From the NCBI GenBank assembly GCA_051880495.1, contig JBJEOB010000009.1, forward strand, positions 1-64,000: a DNA stretch of 64,000 nt. The letters are read 5' to 3'. Position numbers and translations under genes: made by a program. The notes beneath the pieces are model-generated. The model was given only the letters and a program-made list of their open reading frames with translations. It had not been told where the DNA came from and did no database searches. This document shows positions 8,439 through 17,523 of this stretch, piece by piece. The DNA is from MGBC120314 sp051880495. GTDB lineage: Bacteria > Bacillota > Clostridia > Lachnospirales > Lachnospiraceae. Within the stretch, counting starts at the first letter, position 1. Each line of letters starts with the position of its first letter.

Positions 8439-10202
8439 TCAGCTTCCCAGGGCTGTAACCAGATGCTCAAGCATCTCGCTTACAACATTTATGTATCTTG
8501 ACGCCGCATTGTATGCGTTCTGGAATTTAATCATGTTAGTCAGTTCCTCGTCGGAAGACACTCCAATGGATTCCTGCCTTTTATTATCAAGCTCGTCTGC
8601 CATTGATTCCTGATAGTCCTGCATATTTCTCAGAACTTCACCGGTATTGGCAACATCTGATATAAGACTGTTGTAGAATGACTGGAAATCCTCCTTAGCA
8701 TATTTATCGGGATTTAATGCTGCAAACTTAACTTCCCAGATATCAAGAAGTTCTTCTGCCTTTGCAAAATTTTCACTTCCGTCTTTAAGCGACAGCGGAA
8801 TATTCTGATAATCCTGCAAAACAAAATCATTTACTTCAATATTTCCCAATGTGTATAAAGATTCTCTTCCAAATGAATTGTTGTCATTTCTTATATATAT
8901 CTTCTGTGTATTGCCCTCTGCATCAACATATTCTTTAACTTCATAACGGTCTGTATATTTTCTGGAGAACAATTCAACTCCGACCGTTGTTCCGTCCATA
9001 CCATATGCTGTCTTGCTCATATCAAGAATCGTTGTGCCTGCAGGGATTACAGTACCGTCTGTTGTGGTAATTGCTGCATCCGTTGTCGTCTCCGGACACA
9101 AAACATCGTTTATCGCCTCAACCATACCGTTTACCAGCTTATCAAATCCTGCCATTGTTGAAAGAATAACTGAACTACCAATGTTCTGGTTATACCACTT
9201 GGCATCTCTCTCATACTGTTTATATGCTGTTTCATAATCAGCATCGGTTGCAAAATCATCACGTTCAGGCTCTACAGGAACGCTTCTGTAATCTACGGTA
9301 TTGCTTCCTCTCGCAAGCAGAAGACCTTTTAATTCACCAATATCATTATTATTGATTGAATTGTATTCTTCTATAAGTGTATATACACTTCTGTCATTCA
9401 TAACAGGCCATACCGGTTCATACAGTCCCGTATTACCTATTTCCTTGACATCTATTGTAAATAATGCATTTCCTGTAAGGAAAGGCATTCCTTCAAGATT
9501 AATGTTAACCTTGCTGTCTGATGTCTCCCAATAATCTATCTTTACATAGGCCGCCAGCTCATCAAGCGCTGCATCACGCTGGTCCCTATAATCATTTGCA
9601 TTTTCATTAGCTGTTTCAATATAGTTTATCCGGTTGTTAAGGTCCATAATTGTCTGACCAAGTTCATTAATCCGGCTGACCATATCTGAAATCTTGGTGT
9701 TAAGCATTTTCTGATACTTAACCATTCCATCATATATTGCAGTGGCTCTGCTGATAAATGCCACAGAGCTCTGTACCAATGCGGTTCTTGTAACCGTACT
9801 TCCCGGATTTTTGGCAACTTCATTTATGGATGACCAGAGGTCATTCATTACATCTTCAAACTTTACGCCTTCCATCTCACCAAAGAGTGTTTCCACTTCT
9901 TCTACTGCGTTATACTGGCTCTCGTAGAAAGCTGCCCTTCCGTTTTCCTGTCTGTATGCCTTGTCAAGAAATTCATCCCTTACACGGCGTACATCCTGGA
10001 TATCTACACCTATTCCGTACTGAAGACTGCCTACCGCATTCTGGCCAATTTTAAAATACTGGCTTGTACCATATGTTATCTGCTGTCTTGTATATCCCTT
10101 TGTATCAATGTTTGCTAAATTGTGTCCGGTTGTATTAAGAGATGTCTGCGCTGACTGCAGACCCGAAACACCTATGTACAATCCTGCCATTCCATTTGCC
10201 AT
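8439..10202 (-). CDS. flgK: Hook-filament junction protein FlgK (copy 2, longer)
   Basis: A second HAP1-type protein of 587 residues. It begins MANGMAGLYIGVSGLQSAQT, followed by NTTGHNLANIDTKGYTRQ, and ends with the KFQNAYNAASRYINVVSEML D0 helix. Both ends are intact, so it is not a remnant. Middle regions differ clearly from the neighbouring copy. The extra length is in the central domain (about residues 290-400). It follows flgN by 50 bp, and an intrinsic-terminator-like hairpin lies in that gap. Whether both copies form the junction together or substitute for each other is unknown. Confidence 0.92.
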   Translation of the reverse strand: MANGMAGLYIGVSGLQSAQTSLNTTGHNLANIDTKGYTRQQITYGTSQYFKIGQNAVGSLQYGIGVDIQDVRRVRDEFLDKAYRQENGRAAFYESQYNAVEEVETLFGEMEGVKFEDVMNDLWSSINEVAKNPGSTVTRTALVQSSVAFISRATAIYDGMVKYQKMLNTKISDMVSRINELGQTIMDLNNRINYIETANENANDYRDQRDAALDELAAYVKIDYWETSDSKVNINLEGMPFLTGNALFTIDVKEIGNTGLYEPVWPVMNDRSVYTLIEEYNSINNNDIGELKGLLLARGSNTVDYRSVPVEPERDDFATDADYETAYKQYERDAKWYNQNIGSSVILSTMAGFDKLVNGMVEAINDVLCPETTTDAAITTTDGTVIPAGTTILDMSKTAYGMDGTTVGVELFSRKYTDRYEVKEYVDAEGNTQKIYIRNDNNSFGRESLYTLGNIEVNDFVLQDYQNIPLSLKDGSENFAKAEELLDIWEVKFAALNPDKYAKEDFQSFYNSLISDVANTGEVLRNMQDYQESMADELDNKRQESIGVSSDEELTNMIKFQNAYNAASRYINVVSEMLEHLVTALGS

Positions 10203-10236
10203 ATCTTCACCACCTTTTTGATTATGTCCTTTGACG

Positions 10237-10266
10237 AAAAATGCAAAGCCTTTTACTGCTTTGCAT
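10237..10266 (-). terminator. Partial terminator overlapping flgN stop
   Basis: The minus strand reads ATGCAAAGC, an 8-nt loop, GCTTTGCAT, then five T residues. The 9-bp stem includes the last codons of flgN; the stop codon lies in the loop. It sits before flgK and may reduce transcription into the hook-filament genes. Confidence 0.6.
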
Positions 10267-10768
10267 CAAACGCACCAGCACCGTATTCCGTGCCTCCTGC
10301 ACTATAAGCTCCTTTGGTATAGTTGTTAGTCTCGGGAGCCATTTTTAATCCTTTAACCAGATTCATTTCAAATTCTAATATTTCCATTGATTCTTTCATA
10401 AGCATCTTATTGCTTTCGTTTACTCGAACCATTTTCTTCAAAGTATTGCCAAGCTTTGTGTGAACTTCCTGAAGCTTTTTTTGTTCTTCCGGCTGTTTCT
10501 TTAATAAATCAATCAAAACCTTAACCGTCAGGTCACCCGGAGCAACATGCAGTACCTTGCATATATCTTCAACCGTTTTCTCGCGTTGTTTCTCCAGTAT
10601 ATTAATCCTGTCCACAACCTCCTGTTCTTTTGTAACAAGAAGCTGTAACTGTTCAATATCATTTTTCACAATAGTTGAGGTCTTTTCGGTGGACAAAGCC
10701 AACAGTGTTGTATACTCCGAATTCTCTTTATCAAGAACTTCAACTAATTCATCAATTAAACTTGCCAC
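10253..10768 (-). CDS. flgN: FlgN family export chaperone
   Basis: Cytosolic chaperone of FlgK and FlgL. A 171-residue helical protein (MASLIDELVEVLDKENSEYT start, heptad-rich centre) that fits the FlgN family. It sits between flgM and flgK, as in Bacillus. The start is GTG at 10768 with AGGAGAGG 7 nt upstream; no better ATG exists. The gap to flgM is 13 bp. Confidence 0.85.
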   Translation of the reverse strand: MASLIDELVEVLDKENSEYTTLLALSTEKTSTIVKNDIEQLQLLVTKEQEVVDRINILEKQREKTVEDICKVLHVAPGDLTVKVLIDLLKKQPEEQKKLQEVHTKLGNTLKKMVRVNESNKMLMKESMEILEFEMNLVKGLKMAPETNNYTKGAYSAGGTEYGAGAFDAKQ

Positions 10769-10781
10769 CTAAAAACCTCTC

Positions 10782-11063
10782 CTATAATGAAATCTCTGAC
10801 GAATAGCCATCAACCAGCTTGTTTGCAAAATCCATTCCGCTCACACGGTATGTTCCTGCGCTCATCATTGCCTTAATCTCAGCCACTTTGTCTTCTCTGA
10901 CATCAGGTGCCTTAGAAACCGCTGCCTTGGCAATCTGATACTCTTTACCAAATGACGATATCTCTACCTTGTCACTGCCATATGCTTTCCCAACAGCCTT
11001 TGACTTATAGTTGGTATTTGTCTGATATACCTGGCTGATTGCGTTATAAGCATCAATACGCAT
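10782..11063 (-). CDS. flgM: Anti-sigma-28 factor FlgM
   Basis: Binds and inhibits sigma-D until the hook is finished and FlgM is exported. The 93-residue protein begins with a MRIDAYNAISQVY exported N terminus. It ends with the sigma-binding helices (REDKVAEIKAMMSAGTYRVS and FANKLVDGY). It is first of the flgM-flgN-flgK-flgK-flgL-fliW-csrA series and is preceded by a sigma-D-like promoter, so it would be under feedback control of its own target. Confidence 0.93.
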   Translation of the reverse strand: MRIDAYNAISQVYQTNTNYKSKAVGKAYGSDKVEISSFGKEYQIAKAAVSKAPDVREDKVAEIKAMMSAGTYRVSGMDFANKLVDGYSSEISL

Positions 11064-11102
11064 AACTCATTCCTCCTTTATGCATTTTTGATTTCTGCAA
11101 AG

Positions 11103-11131
11103 AATATCGGAACAAGATATAAAAATCTTTA
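11103..11131 (-). promoter_or_regulatory. Candidate sigma-D promoter of flgM
   Basis: Minus strand TAAA, 17-bp spacer, CCGATATT. The -10 core equals that before flagellin and flaG, but the spacer is two bases longer than ideal (AAGA gives 15). It is located 40 bp before the flgM start. Confidence 0.55.
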
Positions 11132-11145
11132 TAGTATTTTTAAAA

Positions 11146-11553
11146 TTATTTATCAAGATATCTCATTTTGCTTGCAGAATCCTTTGTTCTGTACGGTCCC
11201 GGATTAACAGCTTTATAGAGATTGTTCATCTGGCTTTCCATTTCAACGCGGCATACATCACAGAATTTTCCTGACTTAATCATCTTACCGCACTTTTCAC
11301 ATCCGATGCCTATCGGAGAATCATCCGCAAAGCAGAGTCTCTCTTCCCTTATCCATTTCTCAATCTGCTTTGTAGATACATCCATTGCCTCTGAAATCTG
11401 ATTCATTGTACAGTGCGGATTATCTTCAACAAATTTCCTTACTTCCTGAAACTTATCCTCTAATGCATCAATGCACGCAGGGCATAAATTTCTGTATGCA
11501 CCTCCAATGTAATTGAACAATCTTCCGCAATTCTTACAGTTTCTTACTTCCAT
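11146..11553 (-). CDS. yvyF: YvyF-type zinc-ribbon flagellar protein (TIGR03826)
   Basis: Small protein with two Cys zinc-binding pairs at each end (NCKNCGR...LCPACID and GCEKCGK...FCDVCR) around a winged-helix-like segment (MNQISEAMDVSTKQIEKWIR). This matches the YvyF/TIGR03826 family found next to comF and flgM in Firmicutes; its exact role in motility is not settled. ATG 11553 is chosen because AGGAGG directly precedes it. The SD overlaps the comFC stop codon (TAGGAGG), indicating coupling. Confidence 0.85.
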   Translation of the reverse strand: MEVRNCKNCGRLFNYIGGAYRNLCPACIDALEDKFQEVRKFVEDNPHCTMNQISEAMDVSTKQIEKWIREERLCFADDSPIGIGCEKCGKMIKSGKFCDVCRVEMESQMNNLYKAVNPGPYRTKDSASKMRYLDK

Positions 11554-11564
11554 TGCAATTCCTC

Positions 11565-12278
11565 CTAAAAACCGTTTCCAATACATACACTCACAAAATA
11601 TACTTCACGCACACCCGCGTCCTTGAGAACAGCTGCGCAGGCATCAATTGTTGCTCCTGTAGTGTATATGTCATCAATCAGTAACACTTTATTATATTTT
11701 ACAATATTCGGACGAATTTTAAAAGCATTTTGAAGATTTTTTACGCGTTCTTCATCATTTAATTCTTTCATCGGTCTTGTGTTACGTGTCCTTACCAGGA
11801 TTGTATTATCAACGGGTATATCAAGAAGTTTTCCGATGTCATCCGCCAAAAGTTCTGCCTGGTTGTAACCGCGCTTTAAGTATTTTATTGTACTAAGTGG
11901 AATCGGTATGATTACATCAGGCGCCCAATGCCTGATTTGATATCCAAGACGGCTGACTGCCGCCCCGGCATAGAACCCGGAATAATCCCTCTGATTAGAA
12001 TATTTAAAACGATAGATAGATTTTTTTATTTCCTCATCATATGCAAAAACTCCGGCACCCTGAACAAATTCGTGCTTTTTATTTTTGCAGTCCGTACAGA
12101 ACTCATCATTTGTATTATAAATCTGCTTGCCGCATTTCATGCACCTTGGTGCCTTAATATAATGAAGCCCGGAGTTACACTTTAAACACACTCCGGCTTT
12201 ATTTTCATCAGGTATGTCCGGCAGTATTTTTTCACATACCGGACACACCTTGGGATAAAACGCTCGGATTAATTCCAA
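11565..12278 (-). CDS. comFC: ComFC-type phosphoribosyltransferase-like protein
   Basis: ComF proteins assist DNA uptake or repair in naturally competent bacteria. The 237-residue protein has an N-terminal zinc-ribbon with four CxxC-type pairs (CPVCEKIL, CLKC, CMKC, CTDC) and a C-terminal PRTase domain with the PRPP loop VLLIDDIYTTGAT at about residues 197-209. The start is TTG at 12278, preceded by GAGGTG and overlapping the recD2 stop. Order recD2-comFC-yvyF-flgM parallels comFA-comFC-yvyF-flgM of Bacillus. Confidence 0.88.
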   Translation of the reverse strand: MELIRAFYPKVCPVCEKILPDIPDENKAGVCLKCNSGLHYIKAPRCMKCGKQIYNTNDEFCTDCKNKKHEFVQGAGVFAYDEEIKKSIYRFKYSNQRDYSGFYAGAAVSRLGYQIRHWAPDVIIPIPLSTIKYLKRGYNQAELLADDIGKLLDIPVDNTILVRTRNTRPMKELNDEERVKNLQNAFKIRPNIVKYNKVLLIDDIYTTGATIDACAAVLKDAGVREVYFVSVCIGNGF

Positions 12279-14488
12279 TTACACACCTCTTTAATTCTGA
12301 CATTCAATGTCGAATATCTTTTTTGTTCTGTTTCATTCTTAATCATTGACTGGAAAATTTCTTCCATACCCACCATGCATGCACATGTCTTTGCTCTTGT
12401 TACTGCTGTATACAAAAGATTTCTTGTCATTAACATCTGCGGGCCCGATAACATAGGAATTACAACCGCCGGATATTCACTTCCCTGTGATTTATGTATC
12501 GTAATTGCATAGGCAAGCTCCAGCTCTTCAACCTGTTTAAAATCGTAGACGACAAATTTACTGTCTTCATACTCTACGGTTATTTCCTGTGCATAATCGC
12601 TTATATGGCGTATTATTCCAATGTCGCCATTAAACACGCCCAGTCCTTTGTCTTTTGGTATTCCGTATTTTCCGCGTATTTCCCACTCAAGCTGATAATT
12701 ATTACGAATCTGCATTACCTTATCGCCTTCACGAAGTATAAGGTCACCAAACTCCCTTTCATTTTTTGTACCATCGGGCGGATTAAGATACTTCTGCAAT
12801 ACGGTATTCAGTCTTTCCACGCCGACAGGTCCGCGTCTCATAGGGCTCATGACCTGTATATCGAGCATATCTGCATTTACATACGCCGGAAGCTTATCTC
12901 TTACAAGTGTAATCATTGCATTTATAATTGAATTGGCATCATCACGTCTTAAGAACAGAAAGTCCTTGCTGTACTTATTAAGTTCAATGGTTTCTCCCGC
13001 ATTGATTTTGTGGGCATTTACAATTATTTCGCTCTCACTGGCCTGACGGAATATTTTCGTAAGCATAACAACATTAAAGCAGTGTGAATCTATTATATCC
13101 TTAAGAACATTTCCGGGTCCCACTGACGGAAGCTGATTGACATCTCCCACAAGTATGAGCCGTGTTCCGACTACAAGTGCTCTTAAAAGCGCATTCATAA
13201 GGTTAATATCCACCATTGACATTTCGTCTACGATTACTACATCTGCTTCAAGAGGATTATTTTCATTTCTTTCAAAGTTTATGCTTCTGCCATCCTCCGG
13301 TGCTCCGCTTAGCTCCAGCATTCTGTGGATGGTCTGTGCTTCATACCCGGTTGTTTCCTTCATTCGTTTTGCCGCTCTTCCGGTAGGTGCCGCAAGACGT
13401 ATTTCCATCCCCTCGAGCTCAAAATACTTAATTATGGCATTTATGGTAGTTGTTTTACCTGTACCGGGGCCTCCCGTAATTACCAGAAGACCATTTTCTG
13501 CAGCTTCCTTTACCGCCGCTTTCTGCATGTCATCCAGCTCTATTTCAAGGTGATGCTCTATCCTGTTTATATATGAAGAAAGTTCATTTTCAGGAACCTT
13601 ATATTTAACATTTAATTCCTTAAGCTTATCAGCAACTCTTAATTCGGTGTAGTAATAAACAGCGGCGTAAATTATGTGCCTGCCGTCATAATCTTTAATA
13701 ACGATTTTTTTATCCATCACCATATCCATGATATGTCTGTCAAAATCATCAAAATCGATATTTAAAAGCTGCCTTGCTTCCTGCTCTAATTCTTCTTTTG
13801 GAAGATACACGTGGCCATTTCCGATTGCCTGCAAAAGCACATACATGATTCCGCTCCTGATTCTGTAATCAGAATTACGGCTTATTCCGGCTTTTGATGC
13901 TATTTCATCGGCAATCTTAAAACCAATTCCCGAAATATCATCCGCAAGTTTATATGGATTTTCCCTGATGATTGAATACATTGACGGGCCGTACTGGCCG
14001 TAGATTTTTGCCGCCATATTCATTGAAATACCGAGATCCTGCAAAAACATCATAGCCTTTCGCATATCTCTCTTTTCCATCATCTGGCTGGCAATTTCAA
14101 GAGCTTTCTTCTCACTGATACCCTTAATTTTAGACAATTGTTCCGGTTCTTCCTCGATGATACGGAATGTATCCGAACCGAATCTTTTCACGATTCTTGA
14201 TGCCAGTGCTTCACCAATTCCTTTGATGACACCGGAACCAAGATAACGTTCCATGGATATTTCGTCTGTAGGCATCTTCATTTCATAAGACTTAATCTGA
14301 ATCTGTTCGCCATAACCGGGATGAACAGTCTCAACTCCCTCAAACTCAATAAATTCGCCTTCATTTATAAATTGAAATGTCCCAACACAAGTATGGTGTT
14401 CTCCGTCTGCAACAACTTCGAACACCGTATATCCGTTTTCTTCATTTCTGAAGATAATATTATCAATAAATCCTTCTAAGCTAATCAT
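12269..14488 (-). CDS. recD2: RecD2 DNA helicase
   Basis: SF1 5'-3' helicase of the RecD2 (non-RecBC) type, involved in DNA repair and replication-fork integrity. The 739-residue length is typical. The N-terminal OB/HhH region (GSGVIKGIGEALASRIV, IKGISEKKALEIA) is followed by Walker A GGPGTGKTTT near residue 340, Walker B VVIVDEMSMVD near 420, and the C-terminal motif AITIHKSQGSEYPAV. ATG overlaps the flgJ stop (ATGA). Its presence inside a motility operon is noteworthy. Confidence 0.93.
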   Translation of the reverse strand: MISLEGFIDNIIFRNEENGYTVFEVVADGEHHTCVGTFQFINEGEFIEFEGVETVHPGYGEQIQIKSYEMKMPTDEISMERYLGSGVIKGIGEALASRIVKRFGSDTFRIIEEEPEQLSKIKGISEKKALEIASQMMEKRDMRKAMMFLQDLGISMNMAAKIYGQYGPSMYSIIRENPYKLADDISGIGFKIADEIASKAGISRNSDYRIRSGIMYVLLQAIGNGHVYLPKEELEQEARQLLNIDFDDFDRHIMDMVMDKKIVIKDYDGRHIIYAAVYYYTELRVADKLKELNVKYKVPENELSSYINRIEHHLEIELDDMQKAAVKEAAENGLLVITGGPGTGKTTTINAIIKYFELEGMEIRLAAPTGRAAKRMKETTGYEAQTIHRMLELSGAPEDGRSINFERNENNPLEADVVIVDEMSMVDINLMNALLRALVVGTRLILVGDVNQLPSVGPGNVLKDIIDSHCFNVVMLTKIFRQASESEIIVNAHKINAGETIELNKYSKDFLFLRRDDANSIINAMITLVRDKLPAYVNADMLDIQVMSPMRRGPVGVERLNTVLQKYLNPPDGTKNEREFGDLILREGDKVMQIRNNYQLEWEIRGKYGIPKDKGLGVFNGDIGIIRHISDYAQEITVEYEDSKFVVYDFKQVEELELAYAITIHKSQGSEYPAVVIPMLSGPQMLMTRNLLYTAVTRAKTCACMVGMEEIFQSMIKNETEQKRYSTLNVRIKEVCNWN

Positions 14489-14841
14489 ACATTACTCTCA
14501 TAATTTCTTTTCATCTGCTCATATAATTTTGCGGCAAGTCCAAGTCCCTCTCCATTGTCTGTTGCAGATTTCGCATAATTCGACATAAGCTCGTCCTGAT
14601 AAAATTCCATCATTGTCTTGGAAGATGAGGAGTCATACTCATGTTCCGGCACCATCTTCTGCATTGACTTGAACACCTGCTCAAGAAAATATGCTTCAAA
14701 TTCCTTACAGACAGACATGAGCTCATCATCCGTCGCATCGCTGTAATCCTTGGAAAGCTTGTCCTTTAAGGCATCACCTGTCTTATCTGTCGTCTGGTAT
14801 GTATTATACATATTCATTACTGCATCCATCGATACGCTCAT
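14485..14841 (-). CDS. flgJ: FlgJ-type rod-binding protein
   Basis: A 118-residue protein matching the N-terminal rod-binding domain of FlgJ (CKEFEAYFLEQVFKSMQKMV, FYQDELMSNYAKS, GLGLAAKLYEQM). It lacks the C-terminal muramidase domain found in Gram-negative FlgJ, as is usual in Firmicutes. It presumably caps rod assembly. It lies 18 bp after flgG and is coupled to recD2 by a 4-base overlap. Confidence 0.88.
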   Translation of the reverse strand: MSVSMDAVMNMYNTYQTTDKTGDALKDKLSKDYSDATDDELMSVCKEFEAYFLEQVFKSMQKMVPEHEYDSSSSKTMMEFYQDELMSNYAKSATDNGEGLGLAAKLYEQMKRNYESNV

Positions 14842-14859
14842 AAAACACCTCCGCTACAA

Positions 14860-15678
14860 TTATCTCTTAAGGTTGTTAGCTGTCTGCATCATTTCATCTG
14901 AAGTGGTAATAGCCTTTGAATTAAGCTCATATGCCCTCTGTGCAACAATAAGGTTAACCATTTCATCTGCGACCTGAACGTTGGACATTTCAAGATACCC
15001 CTGCTTAACGACACTCTTTGTCAGGTTGGTATATTCGCTCTCACTCATCGGAATACCCGAAGCTTCTGATGGAGCAAATAAACTTCCGCCCTGCTTAATA
15101 AGTCCTGATGGGTTGGAAAACTGATAAAGGGCAATTGAAACGCCTGTATTTACCGGATTACCATCTTCACCTGTCATACAGATTGCACCATTGGCATCAA
15201 CCGTAATATCGGATACGGAAATTCCTTCTTCAAAGTAAATCGGATTACCGTTAGTATCCAGAACCGCAAGTCCCTCTGAATTGGTGAGCATATGTCCCCC
15301 TTCAGGTGCTACGGCAAGATAAAAATTACCATTTCTTGTATATGCTGTTTCACCGCTCAAAGTACGGATTGCAAAGAAGCCTTCACCCTGAATGGCAAAA
15401 TCAAACGGTTCCTCTGTCGTCTGGAATGCGCCCTGCTTAAAATGTGAAGTAATCGAAGAATTTCTTACGCCAAGTCCAACCTGTGCTCCCACCGGTTTGT
15501 TCTCTCCATTGGCACTTGTCGTCTTGCTGACTATCTTCTGATATAGAAGTGACTTAAATTCTGCTGTTTCCTTTTTATAGCCTGTTGTATTTACATTAGA
15601 CAGGTTATTCGCTATAGTATCTACGTTATTCTGCTGCGCAATCATACCTGATGCGGCAGTCCACAATGATCTCATCAT
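14860..15678 (-). CDS. flgG: Flagellar rod protein FlgG (FlhP-like)
   Basis: Distal rod or hook-basal-body protein. The N-terminal signature MRSLWTAASGMIAQQNNVDT followed by ANNLSNVNTTGYKK is present. The C-terminal VNLIVAQRAYELNSKAITTS helix is also diagnostic. ATG 15678 is chosen: AGGAG sits 9 nt before it, whereas it directly abuts the ATG three codons upstream. About 272 residues. It pairs with the adjacent paralogue, as flhO-flhP do downstream of mbl in Bacillus. Confidence 0.93.
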   Translation of the reverse strand: MMRSLWTAASGMIAQQNNVDTIANNLSNVNTTGYKKETAEFKSLLYQKIVSKTTSANGENKPVGAQVGLGVRNSSITSHFKQGAFQTTEEPFDFAIQGEGFFAIRTLSGETAYTRNGNFYLAVAPEGGHMLTNSEGLAVLDTNGNPIYFEEGISVSDITVDANGAICMTGEDGNPVNTGVSIALYQFSNPSGLIKQGGSLFAPSEASGIPMSESEYTNLTKSVVKQGYLEMSNVQVADEMVNLIVAQRAYELNSKAITTSDEMMQTANNLKR

Positions 15679-15711
15679 AATGCCCATCTCCTATCTGACA
15701 AAATTACGAAA

Positions 15712-16482
15712 CTAACCCAGTCTTCCCAGTGTTACGACCTGTTCCATAATTTCATCCATTGATGTTTCAACCTTCTGTGCAGCTTCGTATGCTCTCTGGA
15801 TTGCAATCATATCTACCATTTCCTGTACAACCTGAACATTTGACATTTCAAGGTAACCCTGATTAACAGTTCCTGCTGCCTCTTTTTCAACAGCTCCGTT
15901 GACAGTGCGGTACATATTTTCACCAAACTTATCAAGGTAATTGTAGTCCTCAAAATCAGTGATTGCCAGTATGTCAATTAACTCATCACCATTGTAGATA
16001 TACCCCATTGCATCAATTGTGATTTCTGCATCTGTAGGAAGAACAATCGGGCCATCCTGTCCCAAAACATAGTCACCGTCCTTGGTAACCAGGTGACCAT
16101 CCTGTGTAAGCGTAAATGAGCCGTCACGTGTATACATGATGAACTCTTCGCCCTTTTTGTTCGTATATGAAATATTAAAGAAACCGTCTCCTGAGAGTGC
16201 AAGGTCAAACGGTTCACCCGTTTCACGAAAAGACCCCTGTTCGTAATCGGTATAGGTTTCTCCAATCTTTACTCCGAGACTTACATCGCCGATTCCTCTG
16301 CGGATGTAGCTTTCTGAAGCGTCATTGATTTTAATTGCAAGATACTCATCAAATGCCTGTGATGTTGAACCCTCTTTCTTAAATCCAACAGTCGATGCAT
16401 TTGCAAGGTTATTCGTTGTAACCTCAAGTCTGCGCTGCTGATTAAGCATTCCCGTGTACGCTGTATACAATCCTCTTAACAT
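15712..16482 (-). CDS. flgF: Flagellar rod protein FlgF/FlhO-like
   Basis: Basal-body rod protein of 256 residues. It begins MLRGLYTAYTGMLNQQRRLE with TNNLANASTVGFKKEG, and ends in the conserved EMVDMIAIQRAYEAAQKV helix. Paralogous to the following flgG. Both genes lie immediately downstream of the mreB-type gene, the arrangement mbl-flhO-flhP known from Bacillus. The family makes the proximal or distal rod; which one cannot be settled from the sequence. Confidence 0.92.
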   Translation of the reverse strand: MLRGLYTAYTGMLNQQRRLEVTTNNLANASTVGFKKEGSTSQAFDEYLAIKINDASESYIRRGIGDVSLGVKIGETYTDYEQGSFRETGEPFDLALSGDGFFNISYTNKKGEEFIMYTRDGSFTLTQDGHLVTKDGDYVLGQDGPIVLPTDAEITIDAMGYIYNGDELIDILAITDFEDYNYLDKFGENMYRTVNGAVEKEAAGTVNQGYLEMSNVQVVQEMVDMIAIQRAYEAAQKVETSMDEIMEQVVTLGRLG

Positions 16483-16530
16483 ATTACCACGCCTTTCATC
16501 CTGCCATCATAAGCGTCCCTGCAAAACGGC

Positions 16531-17523
16531 CTAAAAATCTTTATGTTCACTTAAAAACTCTACAAACTTACCTGTGCCAATTGCAACTGCCGTCATCGGA
16601 TCATCTGCTACCATTGTTGTAATTCCTGTTTTAGCCTCAATCAGCTCATCTAAGCCCTGTAACATACTTCCTCCGCCGGTAAGCACAATACCTCTGTCAG
16701 AAATATCTGACGCAAGTTCCGGAGGTGTCTTCTCAAGTACACTGTGGACAGCTTCAACAATCTGTGAAGTTGTTTCCCTGAGTGCCTCTTCCGTCTCCTC
16801 TGAGGTCACTGTAACAGTCTTAGGAAGACCGGTAACAAGATTACGTCCTCTTACATCCATTGTAAGCACTTCAGCTCTCGGATAAGCACATCCGACCTTT
16901 ATCTTGATATCTTCTGCGGTACGCTCACCGATGAGAAGATTGTGTTTCTTACGCATGAATCTTACGATAGCTTCATCAAAATCATCACCGGCAATCTTAA
17001 TTGACGTACTAACTACGGTACCGCCAAGTGAAATAACCGCAATATCGGAAGTACCACCGCCGATATCAACAATCATATTGCCACATGGTCTTGAAATATC
17101 AATACCTGCTCCAATTGCAGCCGCAATCGGTTCTTCAATAATAGAAACCTCTCTTGCTCCTGCATTATAAGTTGCATCCTCAACGGCCTTCTTCTCAACT
17201 TCAGTAACACCACTTGGAACACACACGCTTATACGAGGCTTCTTGAGTGTTCTGCGTCCTAATGCCTTGGTAATGAAATACTTAAGCATCTTCTCTGTTA
17301 CCGTATAATCTGAAATAACTCCCTGTTTAAGCGGTCTTACGGCCACAATATTGCCCGGAGTTCTACCAAGCATCAGTCGCGCCTCTTCACCAATGGCCTT
17401 AATTCTGTTGGTATCCCTGTCAAATGCCACTACTGAAGGCTCCTTTAAAACTACGCCCTTTCCCCTTATATATACAAGGATACTGGCTGTACCAAGATCT
17501 ATTCCAATATCTGCTGTAAGCAT
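16531..17523 (-). CDS. mbl: MreB/Mbl actin-like cell-shape protein
   Basis: Bacterial actin guiding lateral wall synthesis. The 330-residue protein has the phosphate-1 motif IGIDLGTASILVY, phosphate-2 IVDIGGGTSDIAVISLGG and the adenosine motif IVLTGGGSMLQGLDE. Placement just upstream of two flagellar rod genes matches mbl (not mreBCD) of Bacillus, and no mreC or mreD follows. ATG 17523 is preceded by AAAGGGG. A TATAAT -10 candidate is at 17605-17610 but without a good -35. Confidence 0.92.
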   Translation of the reverse strand: MLTADIGIDLGTASILVYIRGKGVVLKEPSVVAFDRDTNRIKAIGEEARLMLGRTPGNIVAVRPLKQGVISDYTVTEKMLKYFITKALGRRTLKKPRISVCVPSGVTEVEKKAVEDATYNAGAREVSIIEEPIAAAIGAGIDISRPCGNMIVDIGGGTSDIAVISLGGTVVSTSIKIAGDDFDEAIVRFMRKKHNLLIGERTAEDIKIKVGCAYPRAEVLTMDVRGRNLVTGLPKTVTVTSEETEEALRETTSQIVEAVHSVLEKTPPELASDISDRGIVLTGGGSMLQGLDELIEAKTGITTMVADDPMTAVAIGTGKFVEFLSEHKDF

